NCBI GenBank assembly: GCA_916610825.1
Contig: OU744448.1
Location: forward strand, 1,847,501 to 1,911,500
Length of the DNA: 64,000 bases
Reading direction: 5' to 3'
Source of the DNA: Haliclystus octoradiatus
Taxonomy: Eukaryota; Cnidaria; Staurozoa; Stauromedusae; Haliclystidae
A model generated the notes under the pieces. The model was not told the origin of the DNA. It searched no databases and saw nothing but the letters and a program-made list of their open reading frames with translations. The stretch's first letter is position 1. Each line of letters starts with the position of its first letter. The translations under genes were made by a program, and so were the position numbers. Positions 39,001 to 64,000 of this stretch are shown here, one piece after another.

Positions 39001-40422
39001 CGTTGAAGCTGGTTCACTACGACTTGGAACTGTATTAACCGTACCTTGTAAAGAGGTATGTAATTCTTCACAGGATATGCATGTCATTTTACTGTGATTT
39101 GAGTTATTTAGTGAAATTTCAAATAATGTCAATGCAGGTACCTGTATTCAGATTAATTGAATCAATATATATTGGTAACAGTAACTAAATACAGTAAAAC
39201 CTATGTAGAACGGTCAGTTATGAGATTAAAGAATATTGGCCGCCAAATGTAAGTGACCTTTGTATATAGGGGTTAAATTCAATACAAATTCGCATTTGTT
39301 ACATTAATTGGCCATTGGCCCATTATAAACAGCTGTGGCTGGTCTACAGAGTGACCTTATACACTGGCTTCACTGTCAATGAAGATTCGTGTTGGAAAGG
39401 TGTCCATTAATGCTCTTTATAGCATCTTCAAAATCAATAAAATTTGCAAATACGTAACAGAAGAATCTTCAAATATTCTGGTGAATGCTTTTGTCACTTT
39501 CTATCTTTACTACTGTTATTATGGTATTCCGCAAAACCAAATCGATCGACTACATGTGATTGTGAATGCTGCTGCCCGCGTTATAACTTTCACACCTAAA
39601 TTCAATCACATCACTCCAACACTAATTTATCTATACACCTGTTACCAATCACTCAACGATTAATTTGCAAAATTGCTTTATACAGCGGAACTGGTAATAT
39701 TGATTACGAAAACAACAACAACAACAACAGCATAGAAACCATATGCAATATGAGAGAAAATCATTTCAAGGACCCTTTTCCAGACACGTGTCATTTATCT
39801 AATGCTGTTTTTCATTTACAGTTCTGTGACATTGGTGTGGTGACGGGTATCGAAGGAAATCACAAACAATTAGAAAAAGCAATGCAAGGACAGGAAGTCA
39901 GCATTAAAATTGAACCGACCGGAGAAGCACCACGAATGTACGGACGACATTTTACACACGAAGATATGATTATGAGCAAGGTAATTGATTACTTCTTGTT
40001 TAAACAACTTTGTAGCAGCAACATTCATGCTTGCATCGTTCTGCCCCCCATTACCTATCATTCATTTCAAACCACCAACGTTGACCATTACTCATCGTTA
40101 TTGGTCAGATAACATTTTTCATCGGGGTTGTCATTTAATTGATAGTATTTTTGATGCGCTTGTGCATTTTATGATCAGATGAACCATTCCTGACCCCACC
40201 AACAGTGCTTCTACCAGGAATCGAACCCCCAGACCCTGGGGGCTTAGGTCCAAAGCCCTAACCGCTACACTAAGGAAAAGGCTACCTTCTATTGAGTTGT
40301 AAATTATGTTCTAGGTATCACGTGATGGAATAGATGCATTAAAGAATTACTTCCGTGAAGAAATGACAAAGTTGGACTGGCAACTATTGATTGAGATGAA
40401 AAAGATATTTGAAATCATGTAG
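9951..40422 (+). CDS. EIF5B: Eukaryotic translation initiation factor 5B (complete, 25 exons)
   Basis: This GTPase joins the 60S subunit to the 48S complex with Met-tRNAi in the cytosol. Exons: 9951-9997, 20313-20429, 20912-20945, 21882-22070, 23001-23487, 24427-24692, 25146-25193, 25532-25634, 25901-26101, 26180-26259, 26918-26992, 27699-27902, 28597-28704, 29286-29396, 30529-30596, 31061-31202, 31941-32072, 32432-32614, 33639-33932, 34791-34922, 37909-37985, 38389-38521, 38885-39055, 39822-39980, 40315-40422. They sum to 3669 nt, 1222 residues; human eIF5B has 1220. Residues 1-617 are Lys/Asp/Glu-rich and low-complexity, with a poly-Gln tract and an acidic Ser run. The G domain shows GHVDTGKT (641-648), the switch Thr668, DTPGH (705-709), NKVD (759-762, split by an intron) and SAH (827-829). 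The domain II barrel starts near 866, domain III follows, and domain IV runs from 1078. The C-terminal helix [15 protein letters not shown] matches the eIF1A-binding end. The frame is kept across every junction and no lesion is seen. Confidence 0.96.
10546..11106 (-). mobile_element. CR1/Jockey-like LINE, 3' end (left piece)
   Basis: Read on the minus strand, this gives the C-terminal region of a non-LTR reverse transcriptase protein with several stops. Recognisable pieces are [19 protein letters not shown] and [15 protein letters not shown]. The 3' end is a short (TGA)n-type tail at about 10546-10561, usual for CR1-like elements. It joins in sense with the piece at 17634-18962 across the BEL/Pao insertion. 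Confidence 0.8.
11107..11656 (-). repeat. 3' LTR of the BEL/Pao element
   Basis: 550 bp, matching 17079-17628 with a constant offset of 5972. Differences seen are one C/T near 11507, one A/T near 11594 and one C/T near 11649. A TAGGCCTA octamer is included. Confidence 0.93.
11715..13625 (-). pseudogene. BEL/Pao pol: end of RNase H and integrase
   Basis: A long open stretch on minus. It contains the RNase H part ([19 protein letters not shown]), then an integrase with an HHCC module ([10 protein letters not shown]...CFMCLKEQR), catalytic Asp in GVDYFGPL, Asp in IRSDHGTNF and Glu in [12 protein letters not shown], and a C-terminal DNA-binding tail. This part is intact. It is cut off from the upstream pol frame only by the TAG at 13626-13628, in a place where family members usually have a Gln codon after PRLEL, so a single C-to-T change would explain it. 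Confidence 0.88.
13626..14333 (-). pseudogene. BEL/Pao pol: reverse transcriptase thumb and RNase H start
   Basis: This minus-strand piece carries the FYVDDCL catalytic box of the palm, [30 protein letters not shown] and the RNase H start [15 protein letters not shown]. It stops at TAG 13626-13628. It lies in another frame than the piece at 14334-14446, which shows the conserved [12 protein letters not shown] and TSSPSCA palm segment. A loss of several tens of bases between TSSPSCA and FYVDD explains the shift. Confidence 0.88.
14447..17017 (-). CDS. BEL/Pao gag-protease polyprotein (pol truncated)
   Basis: An 856-codon minus-strand frame. The first 300 residues are polar and coiled-coil-prone. 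A gag core follows ([20 protein letters not shown], then [13 protein letters not shown]). Two CCHC-like knuckles follow ([13 protein letters not shown] and, near residues 540-554, [14 protein letters not shown]). A retroviral-type aspartic protease has its active-site DSG near residue 629 ([13 protein letters not shown]). The end LGWSVLG and LPWRN is the normal lead-in to reverse transcriptase. The frame then stops at TAG beside 14447. The next recognisable residues belong well inside the palm, so the fingers and the first catalytic Asp segment are missing. Gag and protease themselves look intact, so particles could in principle be assembled with enzymes from a complete relative (inference). 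Confidence 0.9.
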   Translation of the reverse strand: MAHGTMPTLRSQSSDAGPRTQDDVDRTIEELKVLYGKIDAWEQSTSVSEEDVKEIKTRFDTLWKRFVNYYDSLIEDMPADLLEQATAAHRNQCAYKSGYDDIIVEALAQLNTNVSRVSSSSRASAYSIKSRIRKAKQIKAEAEIELKMSILKAELEASKKIGQADDEIDDSNMQIITLQEQGLIDKNIELIDNATISCDNDIDNNTVLNAKTSGKQICEANNIAVISEKANDVSDVVDTIDNISLSKIVKRNNDVNNSNLDSRSQSSSLESEAMKETINAMQRMSLLHELPKPELIVFDGNSSLYPRFINRFTELVLCKPLDENQKFNQLLQFLSGEARLAVEGYESTGPGKLQFALDKLEKRFGQPSAIAKTCIQKLVSGNALKPHDNKAFRELADNARVTYQILKEMKCLSKITDAHINQLMNRTPKYFHTRWRRTAKKIKNKLSKEPELIDFVLLLEEEADIINDPIYGVTNINTIVEKETNVINKDHSKNKTRVSTLVTSTAENKCEDCKENHLLKNCDNFKRRSYGEKIEIVKSNRLCFKCLKFGHISRKCSLKNPCSVDGCTRWHATILHPESTATNDTEEATVNATKAIENKANCSKMYCTTQVVPVTVYGNNNKSISTYALLDSGSDICLCNQAIIEHLNISGLDASLSVTTISQTKETVKSKRCCVTISALNEIKENGIEINPIYAIKDLDISKQCLPSKCNLDAWPQLQTVTYPDVDVNDVTIIIGTNYPEAIVATDVVKGNPGEPWAVKTKLGWSVLGNMNCNINANICKTTSESVNDNMLNDQLARFWQLDSIGIQSVHSQDVCMSIEDRKALTIMQESVKRDGEHISIALPWRNKDTCRYRFM
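17079..17628 (-). repeat. 5' LTR of the BEL/Pao element
   Basis: 550 bp, TG...CA on the minus strand, near-identical to 11107-11656. It would hold the promoter for the minus-strand transcript. A primer-binding site just inside (below 17079) could not be matched to a tRNA by eye. Confidence 0.93.
17634..18962 (-). mobile_element. CR1/Jockey-like LINE reverse transcriptase (right piece), degraded
   Basis: Minus-strand fragments in correct order: [18 protein letters not shown] (near 18900), [12 protein letters not shown] and [11 protein letters not shown] (18680-18860), KAFDTVD (about 18590, catalytic box A), [18 protein letters not shown] and LYADDTLL (18300-18440, box C), then [17 protein letters not shown] and [13 protein letters not shown] up to the BEL/Pao border. 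Several frameshifts separate them, and about 230 bp of unrelated AT-rich DNA (about 17992-18230) interrupts the frame between LNNIYN and WLCSNK, probably another insertion. The element is inactive. Confidence 0.85.
19432..19650 (-). mobile_element. LINE (L2/CR1-type) C-terminal fragment
   Basis: A minus-strand frame with [20 protein letters not shown], a [17 protein letters not shown] stretch and [10 protein letters not shown]. These are hallmarks of the region after the reverse transcriptase in CR1/L2-like elements. It is a different copy from the one split by BEL/Pao, and is truncated on both sides. Confidence 0.75.
20640..20800. repeat. Diverged copy of the GGGTCCGACAAAAG MITE
   Basis: In eIF5B intron 2. 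It shares GAATCCTAGAGG and the end CTTTTGTCCGACCC with the element at 27221-27391. A partial copy is also at 34655-34735. Confidence 0.5.
22310..22870. repeat. Dispersed element related to 29934-30315
   Basis: In eIF5B intron 4. A block with AAGAAACTGTAGTGTCGAT and GATAACAGTCAAATTGCAA is shared with 29934-30315, along with surrounding GGATCGGAT-type ends. No coding. Non-autonomous transposon remains are likely. Confidence 0.5.
23488..24426. other. eIF5B intron 5
   Basis: 0.94 kb without a supported gene. The 79-codon frame at 23523-23762 has no domain. GTTCATGA-rich repeat pieces at 24170-24280 resemble those at 32210-32290, 32700-32880 and 34960-35080. Confidence 0.5.
25684..25740. repeat. 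End of a TTAA-flanked MITE
   Basis: In eIF5B intron 8. TTAAAGGAGTAAAAATGAT is the same end as the element at 45833-46041. A further piece of the family lies at 26530-26570 (TTAAAGGGCAACATTGGCCGG). Confidence 0.45.
26700..26760 (+). repeat. SINE/LINE 3' tail with (ATT)n
   Basis: The GGCGCTATATAAAT motif followed by (ATT)n is a typical transposon 3' end. A second copy of the motif sits at 48072-48105. Confidence 0.5.
27221..27391. mobile_element. 171-bp MITE with TIRs and target duplication
   Basis: Starts AGGGTCCGACAAAAG and ends CTTTTGTCGGACCCT, about 15-bp perfect terminal inverted repeats. It is flanked on both sides by GATGTGATGT (27211-27220 and 27392-27401). The flank is itself a GATGT doublet, so the true duplication may be 5, 8 or 10 bp. 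It sits in eIF5B intron 11. Confidence 0.85.
27948..28304 (-). mobile_element. tRNA-derived SINE, family A
   Basis: On the minus strand the head reads GGATTAGCTCAGATGGCAGAGC (box A region, shown from GATTAGCTCAGATGG) and carries GGTTCAAATCC (box B), as in a tRNA. The other end is TAGACGGTGTCGCCC. A second, internally deleted copy is at 59292-59530, with fragments at 32105-32180, 32885-33140, 38210-38240 and 51300-51360. It lies in eIF5B intron 12. Confidence 0.8.
29413..29463. repeat. Short inverted repeat (hairpin)
   Basis: ACTGGTCCAAAAAAAA at 29415-29430 and its inverse TTTTTTTTGGACCAGT at 29447-29462, with weaker pairing further out. It lies just after the eIF5B exon 14 donor. Confidence 0.65.
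29540..29642. repeat. AT-rich tandem repeat, unit about 47 bp
   Basis: About two copies of an ATAAATTCATAAACAATTAT-type block in eIF5B intron 14. Confidence 0.55.
29934..30315. mobile_element. Non-autonomous TIR element in eIF5B intron 14
   Basis: Begins AGGTGTGCGAATCTGATTGG and ends TCCGATTCACACCTC, an imperfect inverted pair. The inside shares a long block with 22310-22870. No ORF. Confidence 0.6.
32885..33170 (+). mobile_element. SINE family A copy with internal (TGA)n insertion
   Basis: The tRNA-like head (GAATTAGCTTAGATGGCAGAGC, here from AGCTTAGATGGCAGAGC) is at 32893-32915. Box B (TGTTCAAATCC) comes only after an inserted block that ends in a (TGA)n microsatellite (32983-33016). After box B the SINE resumes (CAGCCTTGACTTGATC). 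Confidence 0.6.
34080..34636. mobile_element. 557-bp MITE with 22-bp TIRs
   Basis: The left end CATAGACTTACATAGACTGC... (34080-34101) is the exact inverse of the right end (34615-34636). No ORF. A long reverse-oriented, terminally truncated copy lies at about 55540-55945 in the mosaic gene, and an end fragment at 2559-2630. No clean target duplication was found. It is in eIF5B intron 19. Confidence 0.85.
35251..36540. repeat. 15-bp minisatellite, 85 units
   Basis: The unit TACAGTCAAACCCAA is repeated 28 times, then after one inserted TAC triplet 57 more times, with a last partial unit that runs straight into the TIR element at 36529-36857. Only one substitution was seen (near 35359), so the array is very homogeneous. 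It has no stop codon on the strand/frame combinations that give YSQTQ, VKPNT or VLGLT repeats, which makes long open frames. These are by-products of the repeat, not genes: they start in intron sequence of eIF5B (intron 20) and have no other coding features. Confidence 0.97.
36529..36857. mobile_element. TIR element (CAGTCAAAC family) next to the minisatellite
   Basis: Left end TACAGTCAAACTCGTCATAG followed by CGACCACT. Right end GGTCACTTACGAGGAGTTTG followed by ATTGTA is the imperfect inverse. Several GCGACCACT tracts lie inside. Its tip is the same sequence as the minisatellite unit. Confidence 0.75.
37398..37561 (-). mobile_element. tRNA-derived SINE, family B
   Basis: On minus it reads GCCTTGGTGTAGTGGCTAGG at the head and AGGTTCAATCCCTG (box B). 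Related copies: 40185-40280, 41087-41129 (head only) and 55980-56140, all on minus. It lies in eIF5B intron 20. Confidence 0.75.
38085..38345. repeat. CAGTCAAACC-family MITE remains and SINE A fragment
   Basis: GTGACCACCTGGCAAAAGTGACC, shown here as GTGACCACCTGG, and similar tracts are present. CTTCGGTAGGGCGATAC at 38219 matches the inverse of the SINE A end. Confidence 0.4.
39193..39377. mobile_element. CAGTCAAACC-family MITE
   Basis: Begins ACAGTAAAACCTATGTAGA and ends TGGCTTCACTGT, an imperfect inverted pair, with GACC tracts inside. eIF5B intron 23. Confidence 0.55.
39379..39680 (+). mobile_element. LINE (CR1/Jockey-like) C-terminal fragment
   Basis: A plus-strand frame with [32 protein letters not shown] and [18 protein letters not shown], the characteristic stretch after the reverse transcriptase in CR1-type elements. 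Truncated, in eIF5B intron 23. Confidence 0.75.
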
Positions 40423-41795
40423 AAGTTAGTGAATATTTATGATACACAACAATACCGCCGACGTGACTGTATTAGTATTAGATTTTTGAATTTGGTTTTA
40501 ATATATGATAAAGAAGAAACGGTTTTATGCCAGCCATGTATGTGAAGAACATGATAAACAAATGCTATCGAAAATGTTATTTATATAGACACATAATTAC
40601 GATGAAAAGAGTTTTATCTTTATGTCAATATATAGATGATAAACTATATTTTGGTAAATTAAATCCAAAAATCAAACCCTATTTTTTGTCCCCCAGTGTT
40701 ATAAATTCGTAGCTATATATCTGACTCTTCATGTGTAACAAGCAGCTAAGCTAAAACCATTTAGCCGATCAAGTGGAGTAATCACGACCGTAACTACATG
40801 CTTTTGACCAGGAGGTATTGTCAACTTTTCGCCTGAAAATGTGTTGTATTTGTATATTTATAAAATTTTCCCCAATATGAGTCAAAATTTATATTTCAAG
40901 ACTTACTGCCGTGAGAATAGTAGTGAGTCTCCTTTATAGAAAGGGTTCTAATATTCCATATGTCAGTCAACTTTTTATTAAATATTTCATATGAATCATG
41001 TTACTGTACTTGTTACCAAAGTAAGTTACTTATTCTATCAATTTTATATTTCATTCTGACAATCGACAAATATTTTAAAATTGTCTGCGGGCCGTGGTCC
41101 AACGCCCTAGCCACTACACCAAGGCCGCAATTAAATGTTTACATAATTTCTTGTTGTTTAAACAATGTTTAAATTAAATGTTCTTCCTCAACTTTGACAA
41201 AATTCTATTATCAAATCTCTACGTATTTTTGAATGTTTTTATACATCTTCAGTCAGGTTGTAAAAGAGATTTAAAATGTAACAGTATTGTTATTGCACTG
41301 ATTTATGTTAATTTTGATAGTCGTCTATAAAAATGTCATCGACATATTTTATTGAGAACTCTCTTTTCTCTGCGATTTTTAGCCTTAAATACCTGCCTTT
41401 GATTTTAGTTTACATCAACAAAGAAATTGCAGATCGAAATACAAATAACGCTGTTGTAATTTTCAGACTCGAATACATCATGTATCAAATTAAAAATTTT
41501 GAAGAATTTTCCTAAGGATTTGGAGAGAATTCTATAATCGCGCAGGCGGTTCCAATCCTCAGCCGTGCCCTCACCCGTGCTGGATATCTTTGCTTACTGC
41601 CCCAGTTAAGCGTGATCTATCGTAATTGGGAATCGATTCATTCCAATATAAGATGCAGTTACTGATGATGATGATAATCAATGATTAATTATCAATTACA
41701 CTAGACAATAGAAATCACAAGCGTAGCCTCGTACATGATCATACATAAAGTTGAAGAAATATAAATAAACTTCAGATTTTTGGATTAATTCATTT
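40423..41795. other. eIF5B 3' flank and intergenic DNA
   Basis: No clear AATAAA was found close after the eIF5B stop. A SINE B head lies at 41087-41129. Around 41535-41680 is a repeat-like block ending in a (GAT)n tail. Small open frames here show no domain. Confidence 0.45.
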
Positions 41796-42155
41796 TCAGT
41801 AATAACATTTGCAATAACAAAAGCAATGCATTCTTGAGGGCCCCTTTGGGGTACCACTTGCCCCCTTCAATCCAATGAAAGCATACGAATCTCTGTAAGC
41901 AAGTGCAGCAAAACTAGCACTAATTGATTTAAGAACTTTACGCCCAGCTACATTTAATAACCCAAAGGCTTCATCTTGTACAGCAACTAATACGAATGAA
42001 TTATTAGCGATTTGGTTGTTGATAAAATCTGCCATGTTGTCACTTGCTGTTGTTACGCCATTTGTATCGAATGCACTGGAATCTGTGACAACATGCGTTG
42101 TAGCATCGACAACAACAATATTAATCCTCGTTTCATTTGAGAGTGGCAACACCAT
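41796..42155 (-). CDS. ILEI/FAM3-like (PANDER-like) domain protein or exon
   Basis: A 119-codon minus-strand frame. The order of motifs fits the ILEI domain: INIVVVDATTHVV, then SSAFDT, then NMADFINNQ, then FVLVAVQDEA, then LAYRDSYAFIGLKG near residue 90-103. This domain occurs in secreted FAM3 cytokine-like proteins and in CEMIP/POMGNT1-type proteins. An in-frame TAA directly precedes the ATG, and no signal peptide is encoded. It is therefore either a complete short protein, an exon whose true acceptor lies inside the ATG region, or a gene fragment. A LINE fragment lies immediately upstream on the same strand, so capture or retroposition is possible. Confidence 0.55.
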   Translation of the reverse strand: MVLPLSNETRINIVVVDATTHVVTDSSAFDTNGVTTASDNMADFINNQIANNSFVLVAVQDEAFGLLNVAGRKVLKSISASFAALAYRDSYAFIGLKGASGTPKGPSRMHCFCYCKCYY

Positions 42156-42489
42156 TTACAAGAAACACGAAGCGTCCCACATCTAAGGGGTGAGCCTTCA
42201 GGGGGTACAATTTAGCCTGGATCTTCCACATCCTCCAGATAGGATAGATAGAAACACTGAAAATAAAAAGATACAAACAATGAGATCAGATCTCATTTTA
42301 ATGGATCCAGATAGTTTTTAAATTATTAAAGTGTATATCCCGGATGTTGGGAGATTTCATTATTAGATAGATCCAAAAAATTTCCCCTCCAAAAATGCAG
42401 CCAAGTAACGATATCTGAAGAGTTTATGCAAGTAGGTTGTTACCTGCGAATTGCCGATAGAAATGAAATTACATTTTTCATGAGCAATC

Positions 42490-42690
42490 TTCATTGCTCA
42501 ATGTAGTAGATAAACTGATAACAATAAACTTTTGCATCATCTGCATACAACTTAACTTATAGCAACTTTCATTTAAGCATTCTGGAATGTCATTGACAAA
42601 AATTACATATAGTAATGGGCCTAAAACCGATCCTTGTGGCACGCCCCTGGTAACAGGAAGACATTCAGATCTCGGGGTTGGTACGCAGGC
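42490..42690 (-). mobile_element. LINE reverse transcriptase fragment
   Basis: On minus, TRGVPQGSVLGPLLYVIFVNDIP (core GVPQGSVLGPLL) is the reverse transcriptase box B motif. One frame over, LYADDAK is the catalytic box. A frameshift lies between them. Only about 200 bp remain. Confidence 0.85.
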
Positions 42691-44027
42691 TATTTAGCAA
42701 AGAACGAGAAGTGATGTGAATATGTTGAAATTCCGTAATTATGCATAATTTATGAGGACGCGTGATAGCGTGACATGACACGGTACGGCTAGGGACGGCA
42801 CGTACTTTCCACCCATCGTAAAACTTATTAAAGGTAGCTCATCCCGTACGGCTTTCAATTCTATAGTTACTCCGGTGGGATTTGCCTAATTTCAATAGCC
42901 AGAAAATGATATGTTACATTTAATTAATTCAAAGTATCTGGATCTTTTAATTGGTTGAAATACATATTTATATAACTATCTAATTGCAAAAGGCAGCTTT
43001 GAATGAGAATACAACGTCGACAGAATATATTTTCAGTCCGCAATAAGTATAATTTACGATGCAGAATGTGAGCTATTTTACTCAGCCGCCAGTCATATTA
43101 TAAACATTTGTGATGTGTTTCTGAACTTTCTGATTATTTGTTTGAATTTACCTAAAAACAATAATAAAAACACGCTCTCAAATATCAAAGTCACCCTCTG
43201 TAATGAATACAAAATACAGCTGGTATTGACATGAAAAAGCACACACAGACTTTTGCAATCCTTGTATTGATGACGTCATTTCCAACCACATTCGAGTATC
43301 CATCTACGTATTGTGAAATATGACAGCGCTATAGTTTTATGTGACCGGTTTAATAACAATAGTTCAACTAACTGTTGGTATGATTTAAAACCCGGTTGGA
43401 AAAATATCCTTTATGTCATAAGCTAATCTAAATGACGTCATATTTTCAACTTTGAATGATGTACTCATTTTCTACTGTGTCATCTATACCGAATATAGTT
43501 TCTTCTTCTTCCGCCTTTAAAACTTCCTTTTTGATATTTTATATTATGAAAATCTTTTATAAAATTGATTTTACAAGACATATTTAAACATTTCAGCTAC
43601 TTTTCAGTGCTATGGTGCTAAAGTGTCCGGAGATGCTGTATCAACACAGGTAAACTACATAGCAGCATTGACCATGCCAGCTGTTAACATAATATTCATC
43701 CTGCAGCGGAACATAGCGCTTCCGCATGCCGAACCTTCTCATTTACATTTCACTCGTGTGTTTGTGTTATTGGACATAAAGCTACTTTGCATATATACTA
43801 GCATACGCCCGCATATTTCATCGTCTGCAGGAACTTGAAAAATGACTGTGTCACAATCCGATTTGTGACGTCCATACACAATTGACCTACGTTAATCAAA
43901 GGAAGTAATTTAAAGCAACGCTGCTTTTTACTTTATTAGTAAACGTCCTGCTAGCTTTGCGGACAGTAACATATATATATATATATTTATTTATTTTATT
44001 TTTGCCTGATTCCTATCTGAGCTCAAG
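42691..44027. other. Intergenic DNA upstream of the mosaic gene
   Basis: Mostly featureless. A small candidate exon at 43597-43649 (acceptor TTTCAG, donor GTAAAC) could encode TFQCYGAKVSGDAVSTQ but has no partner. An (AT)n run at 43973-43990 precedes the mosaic gene start; the promoter is presumed here. Confidence 0.4.
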
Positions 44028-61903
<17,876 letters not shown>

Positions 61904-62220
61904 AAAGAAAACATATTAGCTTTTAAAAAACAATTATTTTCCTTCATGAAGGCAAATATATATATATATATATAAACATAAAGTATTATAAAAAAAGATA
62001 GATATATCTAAAATGCAACAAAAAACATTTTAAAGACTATAATATCTCTATGCAAATTTCTTTCATTCTCAAATGTATTTAATAATATTATAATTTATGT
62101 GTTTAATTAAAATTTATTTTTAAGCATCATGTATAATTATAATTATCATGAAATTATTATGCCTAATTTATGAACTATTAAACTGTTTATAGTCCGCAAG
62201 CCGTACGTGTTAAAAAATTA

Positions 62221-62226
62221 AATAAA
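62221..62226 (+). promoter_or_regulatory. Possible polyadenylation signal
   Basis: AATAAA about 320 bases after the proposed stop of the mosaic gene. Weak evidence alone in AT-rich DNA. Confidence 0.25.
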
Positions 62227-63336
62227 CTCTTAAAGATTTCTAACTTTCTTGCAGCTTTACAATTACGTAGATGCTTTTTTTTGGAAAGCTCAAGGAAATT
62301 TTGATGAACGCAAATAGAATTTTATAAAAAGAGCTAAACAATAATGAAGAACATCTATTGTTAGGTTATGATGAGCTAAGAAGTTTTACTGTCTCTGGTC
62401 TTTGTATTCGACATTGTGAAATGGCATCGACCAATATAAGGAAAATAGGGATAAAACCATTTTGAAAACAATCAAGAACTAGCATGTCAGTCTTTACATC
62501 TCATTTTGGATTAGGACAAAGGATAATTTTAAATTTGCAAGAAATTATACAAATCCAGTAGACATTAATTTCTATTGAATAATCTTGATTCGATGTCATG
62601 TCTTTAGAAGTGCGGTTGAGTGTTGCGGTTGAGAATAATAAAATAAGAGGGCCAGCTTGGTCTACCCGAACATGGGGGATATTTAAGTCAGTTCTTCTTT
62701 CTGAAAATAAAATAAGATAACGCTATTGCAGCTCATTTCAAGATTTCAAAATTTTGAAGCAATCATAAAGTAAAATAACATAACTAATATGAAACTGCGA
62801 ATGAGATTTTTTCTTATTTCCCGCACCAAATCTTGTGTAGTGGACATTGAGCAGCAAAAACTTCGTGGCAAAGGTAGAAGTGAAAAATTAGTTGCAGTGT
62901 AAATTTCGTCTAGTGGACACCCTCCCTGGTACGTCTCTTCGTAGTACCTTGTCGGTTTGGTCTCTAGGGAGAAAAGGCGGGATAACTATGATGAATTTAC
63001 AACATTTATCCCACCTCAGAACAATCAATCTTCCAAACTCCGAAGAGGCTTATTACGTAAGATAATTACTTTTTAATAAATGCTGGAGAAGGAATATATA
63101 TTCATGCTTAATTAGAAACAAGAAAATATATCTTCAAAGATTTCATCCTAAGAAGGAACATCATTATGCTTATATTTCTTAAAATATGGCATCGTCATGA
63201 CAAAACCTTCTTGCAAATACTTTGTTTAAATATTTGTTCGGAACAAAAAAATCTTCTTGCAGCATGATTGGAAAAAGATAACCGTATTTTAATATGAGAA
63301 AGATTTTCGTATCAGTAAGTTTCTACTTATTAATTG
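62227..63336. other. Non-coding DNA
   Basis: No gene or domain found. A diverged copy of the 51395 repeat is at about 62960-63020. Confidence 0.5.
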
Positions 63337-63505
63337 TGTAATAAAAGTAAGTGACAAAATAGACGTTGTTTGAGCTTTCGACATTGCTTATGTCATCTTC
63401 AGAAATTATTTAAAATAATTTTTCTTTTTAAATAAATTTCTGAAGATGACATAAGCAATGTCGAAAGCTCAAACAACATCTCTTTTATCGCTTACTTTTA
63501 TTACA
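63337..63505. repeat. 169-bp near-perfect inverted repeat
   Basis: The arms include 43 uninterrupted paired bases (63365-63407 with 63435-63477) and continue imperfectly to the TGTAATAAAAG / CTTTTATTACA ends. The loop is about 27 bases and AT-rich. It may be a fold-back element or two head-to-head copies of one transposon end. Confidence 0.9.
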
Positions 63506-64000
63506 CGAGAAATATTTTACTTGAAATACTAATTACGTAGCTTTTGCGTATTTTAACCCACATTTTCTTCAATATGATTTTGTCCTCAGGTTTAAATTTA
63601 CCTGAAATCATTATTATATTGTCATAAACTTCTCTTTATACAAAGTAAGAAACCCACAAGAAGCACAGAAAATCTTGATGCTTAAATCACAGAAAACGCT
63701 TTCCTGAAATTAACAAACGGTTACTTGATAGTAAAACATTTATCAGGATATAATTAGAAACGTACGTATTATGTGTGCAATTTGTTGTTCCTATTAATAT
63801 TTTTATTTACATTAGACCATTACTTTTCGGGATATAACCATTCGTAATCTTACTAATTGGAAAATTGAATGCTAAGGAATGTGTTACGAAATAATTAATT
63901 AGGATATTTATGTATTGATTCGAACATTGATTACTCTTTATATAGCAATCGTATACATGTTAACGAATGTGCATACGTATACGATAATTCAATCTCAGAT
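63506..64000. other. Non-coding DNA to the window edge
   Basis: AT-rich, no ORF, domain or repeat recognised. Confidence 0.5.

Noticed and set aside
43597..43649. A small exon reading TFQCYGAKVSGDAVSTQ
   Set aside because: Good splice signals and plausible composition, but no partner exon on + before the signal-peptide exon; kept only as a note.
63337..63505. A hammerhead ribozyme or CRISPR-like array
   Set aside because: The core reads CTGAAGA, not the CTGATGA needed, and there is only one inverted pair without spacers.

Overview
The window is nuclear DNA of an AT-rich invertebrate animal. It has spliced genes with GT-AG introns, metazoan-only domain combinations (PLAT, EGF, sushi, HYR, GCC2/GCC3, Ig) and many old and young transposons (BEL/Pao, Ty3/Gypsy, CR1/Jockey-like LINEs, tRNA-derived SINEs, MITEs). 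The gene content suits a marine invertebrate, perhaps a deuterostome, but I cannot name the species from the sequence.

Layout. 1-2410: remains of two LTR retrotransposons, an integrase on + and a gag on -. 2411-6461: non-coding DNA with MITEs. 6462-9176 (+): two exons that read as the front half of a Bcl-2-family protein (alpha1-like helix, BH3-like, BH1-like), tentative. 9951-40422 (+): a complete eIF5B translation-initiation GTPase gene, reconstructed as 25 exons giving 1222 codons. Its 10.3-kb first intron holds a CR1-like LINE split by a 6.5-kb BEL/Pao element; the BEL/Pao element has near-identical 550-bp LTRs, a 5-bp target duplication and an internally deleted reverse transcriptase. 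A later intron holds a very homogeneous 15-bp minisatellite, about 1.29 kb long, whose unit is the tip of an adjacent terminal-inverted-repeat element. 40423-44027: intergenic, with LINE and SINE scraps and a minus-strand ILEI/FAM3-like ORF. 44028-61903 (+): a 20-exon secreted mosaic protein (signal peptide, PLAT, four EGF, two sushi, two HYR-like, Cys-rich and GCC2/GCC3-like modules, one Ig), 954 codons, with nearly all introns in phase 1. 61904-64000: non-coding, with a near-perfect 169-bp inverted repeat.

The three + strand genes do unrelated jobs (apoptosis-type fold, translation, extracellular matrix or recognition), so no operon-like cooperation is evident. The most unusual features are the transposon-derived minisatellite, a pair of nested MITEs in a mosaic-gene intron, the truncated Bcl-2-like gene and the mosaic domain order. 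Exon boundaries were placed by eye from splice signals, reading frame and family similarity; no transcript or database evidence was available.
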